Below, in pieces: positions 35,664 to 44,291 of a stretch of DNA of 64,000 nucleotides. Under the pieces are notes generated by a model. It was not told the origin of the DNA, did not search any database, and saw only the letters and a list, made by a program, of their open reading frames with translations. Source of the stretch: UBA2283 sp041658955 (GTDB lineage: Bacteria > Patescibacteriota > Microgenomatia > UBA12405); contig JBAZZE010000003.1 in NCBI GenBank assembly GCA_041658955.1, positions 4,556 through 68,555 on the forward strand, in the 5' to 3' direction. Position 1 is the stretch's first letter, and each line of letters begins with the position of its first letter. The translations under genes and the position numbers were made by a program.

Positions 35664-38108
35664 ATGGAAGAAATCAAAAAGTTTAAAACTATTGAAGATA
35701 AGTGGATAAAATGGTGGGAAGATCACAAAGATCTGTATCGGGCTGTCGATGATTCGTCAAAAGAAAAAAAATACGTCTTGGTAGAGTTTCCTTACCCAAG
35801 TGGTTCAGGACTACATGTGGGGCATGCTTTTTCCTTTACGGGAGGGGATGTCCAGGCTCGGTTTAAACGAATGCAAGGCTATAATGTTCTGTTTCCCATG
35901 GGATGGGATGCTTTTGGGTTACCAACTGAAAATTACGCGATTAAGATGAAGAGGAAGCCACAAGAGGTAACCAAAGAGAATACAGATGTATTCAAGAGCC
36001 AGATGAAGCAATTGGCTTTTTCATTTGATTGGAGTCGAGAAGTAAACACAACTGATCCGACTTATTACAAATGGACTCAGTGGATATTTGTTCAACTATT
36101 TAAGAAAAATCTTGCCTACAAACAGGAAATGCCAATAAACTGGTGTCCGTCATGTAAGATAGGCCTGGCTAACGAAGAAGTATTGAATGGGAAATGTGAG
36201 CGCTGTGGTACCGAAGTGAGCCGGAGAAATATATCACAGTGGGTGGTTAAGATTACTGATTATGCCGATAGGTTGGCAATGGGCTTAAAAGACACTAATT
36301 TTATTGATAAGGTTAAAACAGCTCAGGTTAACTGGATTGGGAAAAGCGAAGGAGCCAAGATAAGGTTCGCAGTAAAGGACAGAAAGGAGACTTTGGAAGT
36401 GTTTACGACTCGACCGGACACGCTTTATGGAGCGACTTTTATGGTAATAAGTCCAGAACATAAGCTGGCTGTTGATCTAGCTGAATCTAACAAAGATATC
36501 AAAGACTATCTAAATGAAACCAGAAAAAAGAGTGACATGGAGAGAACTGATCTTAATAAGGATAAAACAGGCGTATTTTCTGGTCTTTATGCGATTAATC
36601 CGGTGAATGATAAGGCAATACCGATTTGGATATCTGACTTTGTATTAGCTAGTTATGGAACAGGAGCGATTATGTCAGTGCCAGCTCATGATGAGCGTGA
36701 TAATGCTTTTGCTAAGAAATTTGGCTTGGAAATTATACAAGTGATCAAACCCAATGAAGTATCAGAAGCAGATAAGCCAGAGACTGATTGCTATGTTGGT
36801 CCTGGAACAATGATAAATTCAGGTGACTTGGATGGGATGGAGTGGTCGGAGGCAAAAGCAAAGATGATTGAAAGGTTGAAAAAGATAGGTATTGGAGAAG
36901 CATCAAATAGTTATCATTTGAGGGACTGGATATTTAGCCGGCAACACTACTGGGGTGAGCCTATTCCGATGGTTGATTGCCCTAAGTGTGGTTGGGTGCC
37001 AGAAAAAGAGGAAAACTTACCAATCGTACTACCAGAGGTAGAAGCTTATGAACCGACGGATGATGGGTTGAGTCCACTATCTAGAATCGAAAGTTTTGTG
37101 AATTGTAAGTGTCCTGAGTGTGGTGGAGATGCTAAAAGAGAAACGGATACCATGCCAAACTGGGCTGGATCAGATTGGTACTTTATGAGATATATGGATC
37201 CAGATAATGCTACTAAATTGGTAGACTTTGATCTATTAAAAAAGTGGGGTCCAGTCGATATTTACATCGGTGGAGATGAACATAACACGCTTCATTTGCT
37301 ATATTCACGATTTATTTATCAGTTTTTGTACGACTTAGGAATATTCCCTAAAGAGTTGCCAGAGCCATACTACAGAAGAGTATCTCACGGAGTTATTTTG
37401 GGACCTGACAATCAGAGAATGAGTAAATCGAAAGGGAACGTGATTGTGCCAGAAACGGTGGCTGATATGTATGGTGTAGATGTGGTTCGAATGTATCTAA
37501 TGTTCATGGGACCGTTTGAGGGGACGATGGCTTGGAACGAAAAGACACTGATGGGAGTCAAGAGGTTTTTAGATAGGTTTGAAAAGTACGTTATTAAGCA
37601 GAGCCAGAGTAATTCTGATAGCAGTAGTGTTGTTAAAGTGATAATAAATAAGTTAGTTGATGGAGTAACTAAGGACTTGGAGAACTTTGGTTACAATACA
37701 GCCATAGCGAAGTGTATGGGGGCTTTGAACGAATTAGAGAAGTCGGAATCAATTTCTGCTGATGATTTATCCAAGTTAGTTAGAGTAGTGGCTCCACTGG
37801 CACCTTATATGGCCGAGGAACTATGGTCCAACATAAATAGAGATACTGGAGAGTATAGCTCAGTTCATGCATCGAGCTGGCCAGTCGTAGAAGAGCAATA
37901 CTTAGTAAGCGATGAGGTCACTGTGGTAGTGGCTATCAATGGCAAATTAAGAGATCAACTGGTAGTTGATAGAGAAAAGGCTAATGATGAAAAAGCGATG
38001 TTGGAGCTAGCAAGGGGATCAGAGAAAATCAAAGCATGGCTTGTAGGCAAACAAATAGTTAAGGAGATCTTTGTACCAGGCCGAATGGTGAACATTGTTG
38101 TTGCTTAG
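35664..38108 (+). CDS. leuS: Leucyl-tRNA synthetase
   Basis: 814 residues. It charges tRNA-Leu with leucine. Class I motifs: HIGH box as GLHVGHAFSF (near residue 50) and KMSKS as RMSKSKGNV (near 580). A zinc-type ribbon CPSC...CERC follows the first half, and the editing (CP1) domain contains TTRPDTLYGATF. The C-terminal anticodon-binding region ends with the usual VNIVVA strand. I start at ATG 35664 (MEEIKKFKTIE), where family members begin; a longer frame from 35604 overlaps the small upstream gene. The upstream leucine leader and terminator suggest control by leucine supply. Confidence 0.96.
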   Translation: MEEIKKFKTIEDKWIKWWEDHKDLYRAVDDSSKEKKYVLVEFPYPSGSGLHVGHAFSFTGGDVQARFKRMQGYNVLFPMGWDAFGLPTENYAIKMKRKPQEVTKENTDVFKSQMKQLAFSFDWSREVNTTDPTYYKWTQWIFVQLFKKNLAYKQEMPINWCPSCKIGLANEEVLNGKCERCGTEVSRRNISQWVVKITDYADRLAMGLKDTNFIDKVKTAQVNWIGKSEGAKIRFAVKDRKETLEVFTTRPDTLYGATFMVISPEHKLAVDLAESNKDIKDYLNETRKKSDMERTDLNKDKTGVFSGLYAINPVNDKAIPIWISDFVLASYGTGAIMSVPAHDERDNAFAKKFGLEIIQVIKPNEVSEADKPETDCYVGPGTMINSGDLDGMEWSEAKAKMIERLKKIGIGEASNSYHLRDWIFSRQHYWGEPIPMVDCPKCGWVPEKEENLPIVLPEVEAYEPTDDGLSPLSRIESFVNCKCPECGGDAKRETDTMPNWAGSDWYFMRYMDPDNATKLVDFDLLKKWGPVDIYIGGDEHNTLHLLYSRFIYQFLYDLGIFPKELPEPYYRRVSHGVILGPDNQRMSKSKGNVIVPETVADMYGVDVVRMYLMFMGPFEGTMAWNEKTLMGVKRFLDRFEKYVIKQSQSNSDSSSVVKVIINKLVDGVTKDLENFGYNTAIAKCMGALNELEKSESISADDLSKLVRVVAPLAPYMAEELWSNINRDTGEYSSVHASSWPVVEEQYLVSDEVTVVVAINGKLRDQLVVDREKANDEKAMLELARGSEKIKAWLVGKQIVKEIFVPGRMVNIVVA

Positions 38109-38868
38109 ATCACTAGGCATAGTCTGTCATAACTTAGAAGCTGTCATAACGTGAATTTAGCAATCTACGCTTTTTTCTGCTACGACTTTAAAAGTAGCAA
38201 ATAAATGGAAACTTCCAAGTATCAATTGATGTAAGACAAAAGCGTTGTAAAGTATTTTAGGGTGAATGGCTTACAAGCTAAACAATGAGTAAGAGATGAT
38301 GATGGTTTAGCTTCAGATGGTAAATGGAATATTTAGATATAGTCGATATGGAGAGGTGGCTGCGGACAAAAAACTCAAGCAAAAATGGTTAGCGTGTAAA
38401 CAGTTTTACCAAAAAACTACTTACTTGAGGAGAATAATGTACCTAAATTCGGAGATTGTGATGGAGATAAGATTTATTAGATATATTTAAGCAAGTTTAA
38501 TATTTTGACTAAATGCGGTGATAATATGAAAGGAAATTTTGATAATAATCAAAAAAATATCTGCGGTTATATTCGGAGAAGTAGCGGAGAAAGAAGTTGT
38601 GTAAAGCTAAAAAGTGCGGAATATGAGAGTGAAAAATTTAAAAAACTATTATTTTTATTTAAAATCGACTAATGATCGTTGTTTCATGAAATGAAGGAAT
38701 ATATTTCAAAAATTTAGATCCTAAAGTTTTTTTGTTAAAAAGTTTTTTATAAAAATGAAAATTCTGATGTTAAACTTTTTTTGGGGGATGATGATATTCC
38801 GATTGATAAAATCATCACGTTGCGAAGCTCTAGTGCGATTAGTGCGAAAATAACGTTTTATTTTATAC
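38109..38868. other. 760-bp AT-rich intergenic region
   Basis: No ORF or known RNA is recognisable. A short hairpin TGCTAC...GTAGCA near 38177-38202 could terminate leuS transcripts. I saw no tmRNA, RNase P or SRP signature. It may be degenerate sequence or an unrecognised RNA. Confidence 0.4.
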
Positions 38869-38871
38869 TTG

Positions 38872-38943
38872 TATCCCCAGGCAGAATCGAACTGCCATTT
38901 AAGGTTTAGGAAACCTCCGTTCTATCCATTGAACTATAGGGAC
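38872..38943 (-). tRNA. tRNA-Arg (CCT)
   Basis: Cloverleaf on the minus strand: acceptor GTCCCTA with TGGGGAT (G.U and U.G wobbles), D-arm GTTC/GAAC, anticodon stem GAGGT/ACCTT around loop TTCCTAA, T-arm GGCAG-TTCGATT-CTGCC, discriminator A. CCA is not encoded. It reads AGG arginine codons. Confidence 0.92.
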
Positions 38944-38980
38944 AGGCAAACTCAACCATATGAAAATATGGTGGAATTTG

Positions 38981-39054
38981 TCGGGGATACTGGATTCGAA
39001 CCAGCAACCTCACGATCCCGAACCGTGCGCGCTAGCCAATTGCGCCAATCCCCG
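38981..39054 (-). tRNA. tRNA-Pro (CGG)
   Basis: Minus-strand cloverleaf with a perfect 7-bp acceptor stem CGGGGAT/ATCCCCG (C1 is typical of tRNA-Pro). D-arm GCGC/GCGC, anticodon stem CACGG/TCGTG with loop TTCGGGA, T-arm GCTGG-TTCGAAT-CCAGT, discriminator A, no encoded CCA. A TATAAT box (39124-39129, minus) could drive both tRNAs. Confidence 0.93.
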
Positions 39055-39439
39055 TTTTTTGACAAGCTCAAGTTTTGGGCCTATCTATTAGAGAATAAGG
39101 TAGTCCATATTCTCTTGTTTCATATTATACCGTGGTGGGAGTTTTTTAGGTCCGTTTATTGTTACAGGATAGAATGATAATGTTCTATTTATATATATAA
39201 AGTTTATATTTGATGGTTATGTATATACAAACATAAGAATTGTGTGTTGGTTATTTAGCAAAAAACTATACTGAGTGCTAAGTCTTTTTTTGTTAATAAT
39301 ACTTGGTGAGATGAGCAAATATGTGTATATATATAAACTATAGTATTGAAGACCATTGAACCTTTGAGTTTGCTAGGCACGAAATGGTTTTTCTATATTA
39401 GGGGACTAAGTTTGTTCTTTTGCCGTACAATTGCTGTAC
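39055..39439. other. AT-rich intergenic region between tRNA-Pro and the next gene
   Basis: It contains the minus-strand tRNA promoter (TATAAT at 39124-39129). Otherwise I see only AT-rich sequence without ORFs. Confidence 0.4.
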
Positions 39440-39468
39440 TTGACTAAATAAAAAAAAGTATCTAGACT
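39440..39468 (+). promoter_or_regulatory. Complete sigma-70 promoter with leaderless start
   Basis: TTGACT (39440-39445), 17-bp spacer, TAGACT (39463-39468), then 6 nt to ATG 39475. It is the clearest full promoter in the window, and it places the transcript start at the ATG. Confidence 0.8.
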
Positions 39469-39474
39469 GATGTT

Positions 39475-39891
39475 ATGAATGACACAGCAAGAAATACCCG
39501 TACTCTGATCGTCAGTTTTGTTTTTGCAATTATGGCTTTGATTCCTCTTCGTTTTGTAGAAGTTGGACAAATGATTCAAGACCAACCCATGGTTTTAGGA
39601 GAGCAAGTCCAAAATTCTCCTGAAGTTGTTTTACCAGAAAGTGGTGTTAGCGAAGAAGCGGTTTTAGAGGCTCCTTATAATGAAATAGAATATGGTCAAC
39701 AAAGTCAGCCGGCTGAGGAAGTTCTAGGAGAAGAGACCCAAGTAAGCGAAAGTGAATGCATTCCTGCAGACGAAGCTAGATCGGTTTTAGCTGAATATGA
39801 GACAAAGTTAAGTGAAGGTGGCTCGAATGGTGAAGAAACTGATCAAATGGTCAGTGAGATGATCAGCATCGAATCGATGATGTGTAAATAA
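39475..39891 (+). CDS. Secreted or membrane-anchored acidic protein of unknown function
   Basis: 138 residues. One N-terminal hydrophobic helix (LIVSFVFAIMALIPLRFV) is followed by a strongly acidic, Glu/Gln/Ser-rich tail that is probably unstructured, with two Cys near positions 98 and 137 (ESECIP, SMMCK) that may form a disulfide. No domain is recognised. The gene has a canonical promoter and no Shine-Dalgarno. The stop abuts the end of the convergent 39892-40218 gene. Confidence 0.65.
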   Translation: MNDTARNTRTLIVSFVFAIMALIPLRFVEVGQMIQDQPMVLGEQVQNSPEVVLPESGVSEEAVLEAPYNEIEYGQQSQPAEEVLGEETQVSESECIPADEARSVLAEYETKLSEGGSNGEETDQMVSEMISIESMMCK

Positions 39892-40218
39892 CTATTTTAT
39901 CCTTTCAATTAGCATGACAGCATCTGTTTTGGCCCTTCTTTTGTCTTCGAACAGGATTCTTCCGATATCGACACGATACACAAGGCAGGTAACTTGATGC
40001 TTTCTTTCCATATACCGGACTAGTCCGGTGGCTTCACCTCTGCTTTTGACAACACCGATACCACCCCAGCCACTCCACGGGCCTTTGCCTTCGACTATTT
40101 GTTCAGGTGGTAAACGAACCCAAGTGTTCTCTTCGTATTCAAGAATGTTTGGATTCTGGCGCAGTCCCAGGGATTTTAAATCTGAAGTGACTACTTTGAA
40201 GAATTCCTTTTGGGCCAT
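39892..40218 (-). CDS. Small protein of unknown function
   Basis: 108 residues. It has charged and aromatic segments (FFKVVTSDLKSLGLRQNPNI, WSGWGGIGVVKSRGEATG, YRVDIGRILFEDKRRA), an alpha/beta look and no membrane helix. ATG 40218 overlaps the stop of the upstream PEGA-protein gene (TGATG), so it is translationally coupled. The function is unknown. Confidence 0.65.
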   Translation of the reverse strand: MAQKEFFKVVTSDLKSLGLRQNPNILEYEENTWVRLPPEQIVEGKGPWSGWGGIGVVKSRGEATGLVRYMERKHQVTCLVYRVDIGRILFEDKRRAKTDAVMLIERIK

Positions 40219-41423
40219 CAACGAATTGTGACGGCGTAAAGATTTTCAGTTGATCCAGTGAATGGGGCGGTCAGAGTGATAATCTTGTTGCCATCAAACC
40301 AAGGTAGGGTTACTTCAGGTCGGAAGTTGCCAGCGTAGATGGTTACTTGGTTGGTAGCGTCATAATCAGCTGCCTTAAGCTCTTGATTAGTTAGATAAAC
40401 AACATTACTAGAAGAAGGCAGCCAATAGGGATTCTGAACCTCAGTAGGCGAACCTAGACGGTAATTTGTGTCTTCTTTTAGGTCATAAATATAATAATCA
40501 CCGATGGCTAGACTGCGAGTTTGAGTTTGAGTACTTTGAGCTGGAGGAGCGGTGGCTAGTATTTGAGGTATGGTGGCAGACTGGGTGGCTTGATAGAGGA
40601 CCTTGTCTTCAAGAGTAGTAAAAGCAATCTTTTGTCCGGAGACCGTGGAGATAAAAGGCTTAAGTTCTTCAGGTAGACGATCAAGTTTACTGAGAATTAT
40701 TTCTTTATCCTGGGTGGCCCATGTTTGGCGGATAAGTGGTAAACGAGGGGTGACATCAACTAAAGTTTTGGAATCAATAGTAGTGGCTAAGTTAAGTAAA
40801 TATTTGACACCACTTTTAAAAGTAGCAATAACTTCCATAGAATTGGGAGAAAACTCATATGAAGCTTTGGACCAATCAACAGAAAGTGTGTTGGTGGCGA
40901 TTTGGCGGGGGGTGTTCTTGGTTAGATAAAGTGGATTGGCACTTAACTCAATTAGATATAGTCCATTGTTGGCGGTAGCTGAGGAAGAAGCAACAGCATA
41001 AATGACCCGACTTTTATCAGGACTAACTTCAGGGTTGATGACTCCAGTGTGAGTAATTGGTTTGAGGTCAGGAGTTGAGCGGAAAAGTTGGGAATCGGTT
41101 TGATAGACAATTTCTGCCTTAATCTTGATGGTTTTTTGCCAATTAAAGTAACCATCTTTAATGATTTTTACGACATAATCACCAGGAGTTAGGTTTATAG
41201 TATCGTCAGTAGCTGTAATTAGAGAATTGTTGATATAGACGCTAGCACCTTTGGGACGGGAGGTGGCGGAGAGTAATCCGGTGGGGTTGAGGGTTAAACC
41301 ACCAGGTTGAAGTGAAGGTCGGTAGCCACGGGCGAGGAGAGTCACTCCCCAGGTACTTAATACCACAAAGAAGAATACAGATAAGACGATACTTAGGCTT
41401 TTCTTCTCGCTTTGGGACAGCAT
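40218..41423 (-). CDS. PEGA-domain protein with TolB-like beta-propeller
   Basis: 401 residues. A transmembrane helix near residue 20 (LSIVLSVFFFVVLSTWGVTL) is followed by a PEGA domain (LSATSRPKGASVYINNSLIT, LTPGDYVVKIIKDGY) and then WD40/TolB-like strands (VSPDKSRVIYAVA, YEFSPNSMEVIATF, PYWLPSSSNVVYLTN). It is presumably anchored with its domains outside. I chose ATG 41423 because TATAAT lies 6 nt upstream; a longer TTG-started frame from 41441 would contain that -10 box. The role is unknown; PEGA domains often accompany surface layer or regulatory proteins. Confidence 0.8.
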   Translation of the reverse strand: MLSQSEKKSLSIVLSVFFFVVLSTWGVTLLARGYRPSLQPGGLTLNPTGLLSATSRPKGASVYINNSLITATDDTINLTPGDYVVKIIKDGYFNWQKTIKIKAEIVYQTDSQLFRSTPDLKPITHTGVINPEVSPDKSRVIYAVASSSATANNGLYLIELSANPLYLTKNTPRQIATNTLSVDWSKASYEFSPNSMEVIATFKSGVKYLLNLATTIDSKTLVDVTPRLPLIRQTWATQDKEIILSKLDRLPEELKPFISTVSGQKIAFTTLEDKVLYQATQSATIPQILATAPPAQSTQTQTRSLAIGDYYIYDLKEDTNYRLGSPTEVQNPYWLPSSSNVVYLTNQELKAADYDATNQVTIYAGNFRPEVTLPWFDGNKIITLTAPFTGSTENLYAVTIR

Positions 41424-41429
41424 GATAGT

Positions 41430-41435
41430 ATTATA
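41430..41435 (-). promoter_or_regulatory. -10 TATAAT, leaderless start of the PEGA gene
   Basis: TATAAT ends 6 nt before ATG 41423. Confidence 0.6.
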
Positions 41436-41504
41436 AACCAAGAATAGGGATTATAGAGGAGGTGGGTAGGGTTTTGGCTGTACGAGTCTGTTAACAAATA
41501 TTGG

Positions 41505-41510
41505 TAGAAT
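41505..41510 (+). promoter_or_regulatory. -10 TAGAAT, leaderless start of mreB
   Basis: TAGAAT ends 6 nt before ATG 41517; no Shine-Dalgarno is present. Confidence 0.6.
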
Positions 41511-41516
41511 GTAGTA

Positions 41517-42518
41517 ATGAAACTGTTTAAGAAATTAGGAATTGATTTGGGCACGGCTAATTCGGTGGTCTGGGAAGAAGGGGTGGGAGTGGTTTTGAAT
41601 GAACCAACCGTGGTGGCAGTAGGAGTTGATGATCGAAAAATTCTGGCGGTTGGAGCTGAAGCTAAGAAAATGTTGGGGAAAACACCGGAATATATTGAAG
41701 TTATCCGACCAATGGAAGATGGAGTAATTGCTGACTATGAAGTAACTGAAGCAATGATGAGGTATTTTTTGAAGCAAGTAATGGGTCGGGGATGGATCAT
41801 GGGTCCAGAGGTAATGGTTTGTGTCCCGGCAGGAGTAACTCAAGTCGAACAAAGAGCAGTCATGGACGCAACTATTTCAGCTGGAGCAAGAAAAGCCTAT
41901 CTTATCGATGAACCATTGGCTGCGGCGATTGGGGCCAAGATTCCGGTATCGGAACCTTATGGCAATATGATTGTGGATATTGGTGGTGGTGCGGCGGAAG
42001 CGGCTGTAATTGCCTTGGGTGGAGTGGTAACTCACAAGACAGTTCGGGTAGGTGGAGCAAAAATTGATGGAGTTATCGCCGAATTTTTGAGAAGAAAGCA
42101 TAATTTGATAGTTGGAGAGCAAACATCAGAGACTATAAAGATAAAAATCGGAAGTGCGATTAAGTTAAAGCGGCCTGAGACGATGGAGGTCAGTGGCCGG
42201 GATTCGGTGTCGGGACTACCACGGATGGTAGTTATTGACTCCGATCAAATTCATGAGGCGATATCGCCAATGCTTAGTAGCATCATCATGGTGATCCGAG
42301 ACACTTTGGAAATTACGCCACCAGAGTTGGTGGCCGATATCGCTGACCGGGGGATAGTGCTTTCCGGAGGTACATCACTTCTACGAAACTTTAATGTCTT
42401 AGTGACTCGAGAAATTGGGGTGTCAGCACACGTCGCTCCGGAACCGCAATTTTGTGTAATTAAAGGAACTGGGATTGCCCTGGAAAATCTAGACGTTTAC
42501 TGGCGGGCGATACGTTGA
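41517..42518 (+). CDS. mreB: Rod shape-determining protein MreB
   Basis: 333 residues, the usual family length. Actin-fold motifs: phosphate 1 LGIDLGTANSVVW, phosphate 2 MIVDIGGGAAEAAVIAL, adenosine motif GIVLSGGTSLLRN, and the MreB-typical LIDEPLAAAIGAKIP. MreB filaments guide cell-wall synthesis. It is a single gene with no mreC or mreD beside it, which fits minimal CPR genomes. It lies divergent to the PEGA gene; the intergenic region is about 93 bp. Confidence 0.95.
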   Translation: MKLFKKLGIDLGTANSVVWEEGVGVVLNEPTVVAVGVDDRKILAVGAEAKKMLGKTPEYIEVIRPMEDGVIADYEVTEAMMRYFLKQVMGRGWIMGPEVMVCVPAGVTQVEQRAVMDATISAGARKAYLIDEPLAAAIGAKIPVSEPYGNMIVDIGGGAAEAAVIALGGVVTHKTVRVGGAKIDGVIAEFLRRKHNLIVGEQTSETIKIKIGSAIKLKRPETMEVSGRDSVSGLPRMVVIDSDQIHEAISPMLSSIIMVIRDTLEITPPELVADIADRGIVLSGGTSLLRNFNVLVTREIGVSAHVAPEPQFCVIKGTGIALENLDVYWRAIR

Positions 42519-42912
42519 TCTAGTAGGATAATAAGTCTTGTAATAGTTTTTATTTCAAATAATTTAGTTATCAGTTTTTTAGCTTTTATATCATTATAAC
42601 TGCAGTTTTGTTTTTTGATTAATAAATCGACTAACTCTTAATCTTTACCCTAGATTATGGATTATTTTGTGAGTAAATGTTTTATTCATAATGACTATAT
42701 TTAGCCTAAGGTTAATAACAGAATTATTGGCTTATAGAAAATTGGGTAAACTGAGGTGATATAGTTAACAAGCTATGCTTGTAGTATATTGATTATATAG
42801 GGTAAGGTGATAGCAAGTGATATAGTTTTTTGACAAGAAAAGTCGAGAAAAAAAAGAAGAGGAGTGTTAAAATGAAATTAGATAATGTTTGATATAGTTC
42901 ATAAACAAAAAA
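42519..42912. other. 394-bp very AT-rich intergenic region
   Basis: No coding signal. An extended -10 box (TGaTATAGT, 42890-42898) lies 14 nt before the glycosyltransferase ATG. A TTGACA at 42830 is not well spaced for it. Nothing else is recognised. Confidence 0.4.
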
Positions 42913-43761
42913 ATGGCGATGAAGCGTAAAAAAATGGATAGATCTACATACAAAAGTGGCCTATCTAATTGGGATATCTTTGGTACTCCGATGTTTGGCA
43001 GAGATAGGTTTGCTCTGCTAAAACTAGTGGGTAGTCTACCGGAGAATGCTCAGGCATGGATTGCGACGGTAAATCCAGAATTTGTGATGAAAGCCCAAGA
43101 GGATATGGATTTTATGAGAATACTCCAAAATAGGACGACTTACAATGTGGCTGATGGGGTGGGATTGTTGTGGGCAAAAGAGGTTTTGAAGGTAAAAAGT
43201 AGTCAAGTTTTAACCAGAATTGGGAAGAGATTAGTTAAGGGTTTTCTGGTTGGAATGGAAGTGATTGGGGGGAGAAAAATGGATGGACTTATCTCGGGTG
43301 CTGACCTAATTGATAGTCTATGTAAGGAAGCGGCAGAGAATAATAAGTCAGTATTTTTCTTAGGTGGTTGGGGGGACCGGGGAGCTAGAAGTGCAGCATT
43401 GTTTAAAAAGAAATATCCCACGCTAAAAGTGTCTGGTAGTTATGCTGGTAATCGAGTGGGTGAGGATGAAAAGACCTTGAAGGTGCTATCTGAATACAAA
43501 ATTGACTATTTATTCGTGGCTTATGCCATGAAGACACAAGAAGAATGGATTAATCGCAACTTGGACAAGCTTAAAATAAGATTGGTAATGGGGGTGGGGC
43601 GAAGTTTTGACTATTATTCAGGAGATTTGCGCCGAGCACCCACATGGGTACGTAAAATGGGTTTTGAATGGCTATATTCTCTTATTATGGAACCTAAAAG
43701 GTGGAAGCGACAATTGGCTTTGCCGAGGTTTATTGGTAAGGTTTTGGTGTCTGATAGGTAG
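42913..43761 (+). CDS. WecG/TagA/CpsF family glycosyltransferase
   Basis: 282 residues. It has the family core: WIATVNPEFVMKAQEDMDF, NVADGVGLLWA, ISGADLIDSLCKEAAENNKS, VFFLGGWGDRGARSA and the C-terminal GVGRSFDYYSGDLRRAPTW...GFEWLYSLIMEPKRWKR. These enzymes add N-acetylmannosamine or a related sugar to a lipid-linked acceptor, for teichoic-acid-like or capsule polymers, at the inner membrane face. The first ~25 residues are an unconserved basic extension; ATG 42919 or 42934 are alternative starts. Confidence 0.9.
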   Translation: MAMKRKKMDRSTYKSGLSNWDIFGTPMFGRDRFALLKLVGSLPENAQAWIATVNPEFVMKAQEDMDFMRILQNRTTYNVADGVGLLWAKEVLKVKSSQVLTRIGKRLVKGFLVGMEVIGGRKMDGLISGADLIDSLCKEAAENNKSVFFLGGWGDRGARSAALFKKKYPTLKVSGSYAGNRVGEDEKTLKVLSEYKIDYLFVAYAMKTQEEWINRNLDKLKIRLVMGVGRSFDYYSGDLRRAPTWVRKMGFEWLYSLIMEPKRWKRQLALPRFIGKVLVSDR

Positions 43762-43779
43762 GGGTGGTAATATGAGTGT

Positions 43780-44289
43780 ATGAGTCAAGATGTAAAAGAT
43801 CCTATTCAATATGTTGAGTCAGGTTCTCTGACTCCGGATAAATATTTGACACCAAGGGCGACTGAGGTAATGGTAAGACTGCCAGGTGAAAAAATAACAT
43901 CTGAACTATTTCCCCAATTATTGGCAGAACTTGATGGATTTAAGGATGATCAAGAAATGATTAGGAATGCGTGTGGGCATGCTGAACACTTTTTTGCACC
44001 AGACGTTGACTTTGGTAACACCACTTGTGAGTCGGTGAGCTATGATCCAGGAGGTTTAATTGGATTAAAATTTGACAATCCTCGATTGCAGGCAATAGTG
44101 ATCCAACCGGATGATGATGGAGATGGAAAGTGCCGTCTTCAAGTTGTAGCCGATGGTATGAGGCATGAATATAAGATGCAAGGTGGGACCTTGGTGAGTG
44201 GGTTTAATGAGAAAATTGCCGAAGAATCCAGAACTTATCAAATGTTGGCGCACTTAGGTGTCGATGTGGCCAAGATGAATGATAAATAA
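43780..44289 (+). CDS. Protein of unknown function
   Basis: 169 residues, acidic, no membrane helix. A central beta-rich part (VSYDPGGLIGLKFDNPRLQA, GKCRLQVVADGMRHEYKMQG) resembles a small beta-sandwich, but I cannot name the family. It lies 2 nt upstream of the J-domain gene, so the two are probably co-expressed and may work together. TAATAT ends 6 nt before ATG 43780. Confidence 0.6.
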   Translation: MSQDVKDPIQYVESGSLTPDKYLTPRATEVMVRLPGEKITSELFPQLLAELDGFKDDQEMIRNACGHAEHFFAPDVDFGNTTCESVSYDPGGLIGLKFDNPRLQAIVIQPDDDGDGKCRLQVVADGMRHEYKMQGGTLVSGFNEKIAEESRTYQMLAHLGVDVAKMNDK

Positions 44290-44291
44290 CA

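Noticed and set aside
38109..38868. tmRNA, RNase P or SRP RNA in the AT-rich gap
   Set aside because: None of the characteristic conserved strings could be found on either strand.
38869..39177. A 102-codon frame over the tRNA genes
   Set aside because: It covers tRNA-Arg and tRNA-Pro on the opposite strand, both of which fold perfectly, so coding is implausible.
42871..42891. A tiny ORF (MKLDNV) before the glycosyltransferase gene
   Set aside because: Six codons with no attenuator structure or biased codons; likely chance in AT-rich sequence.
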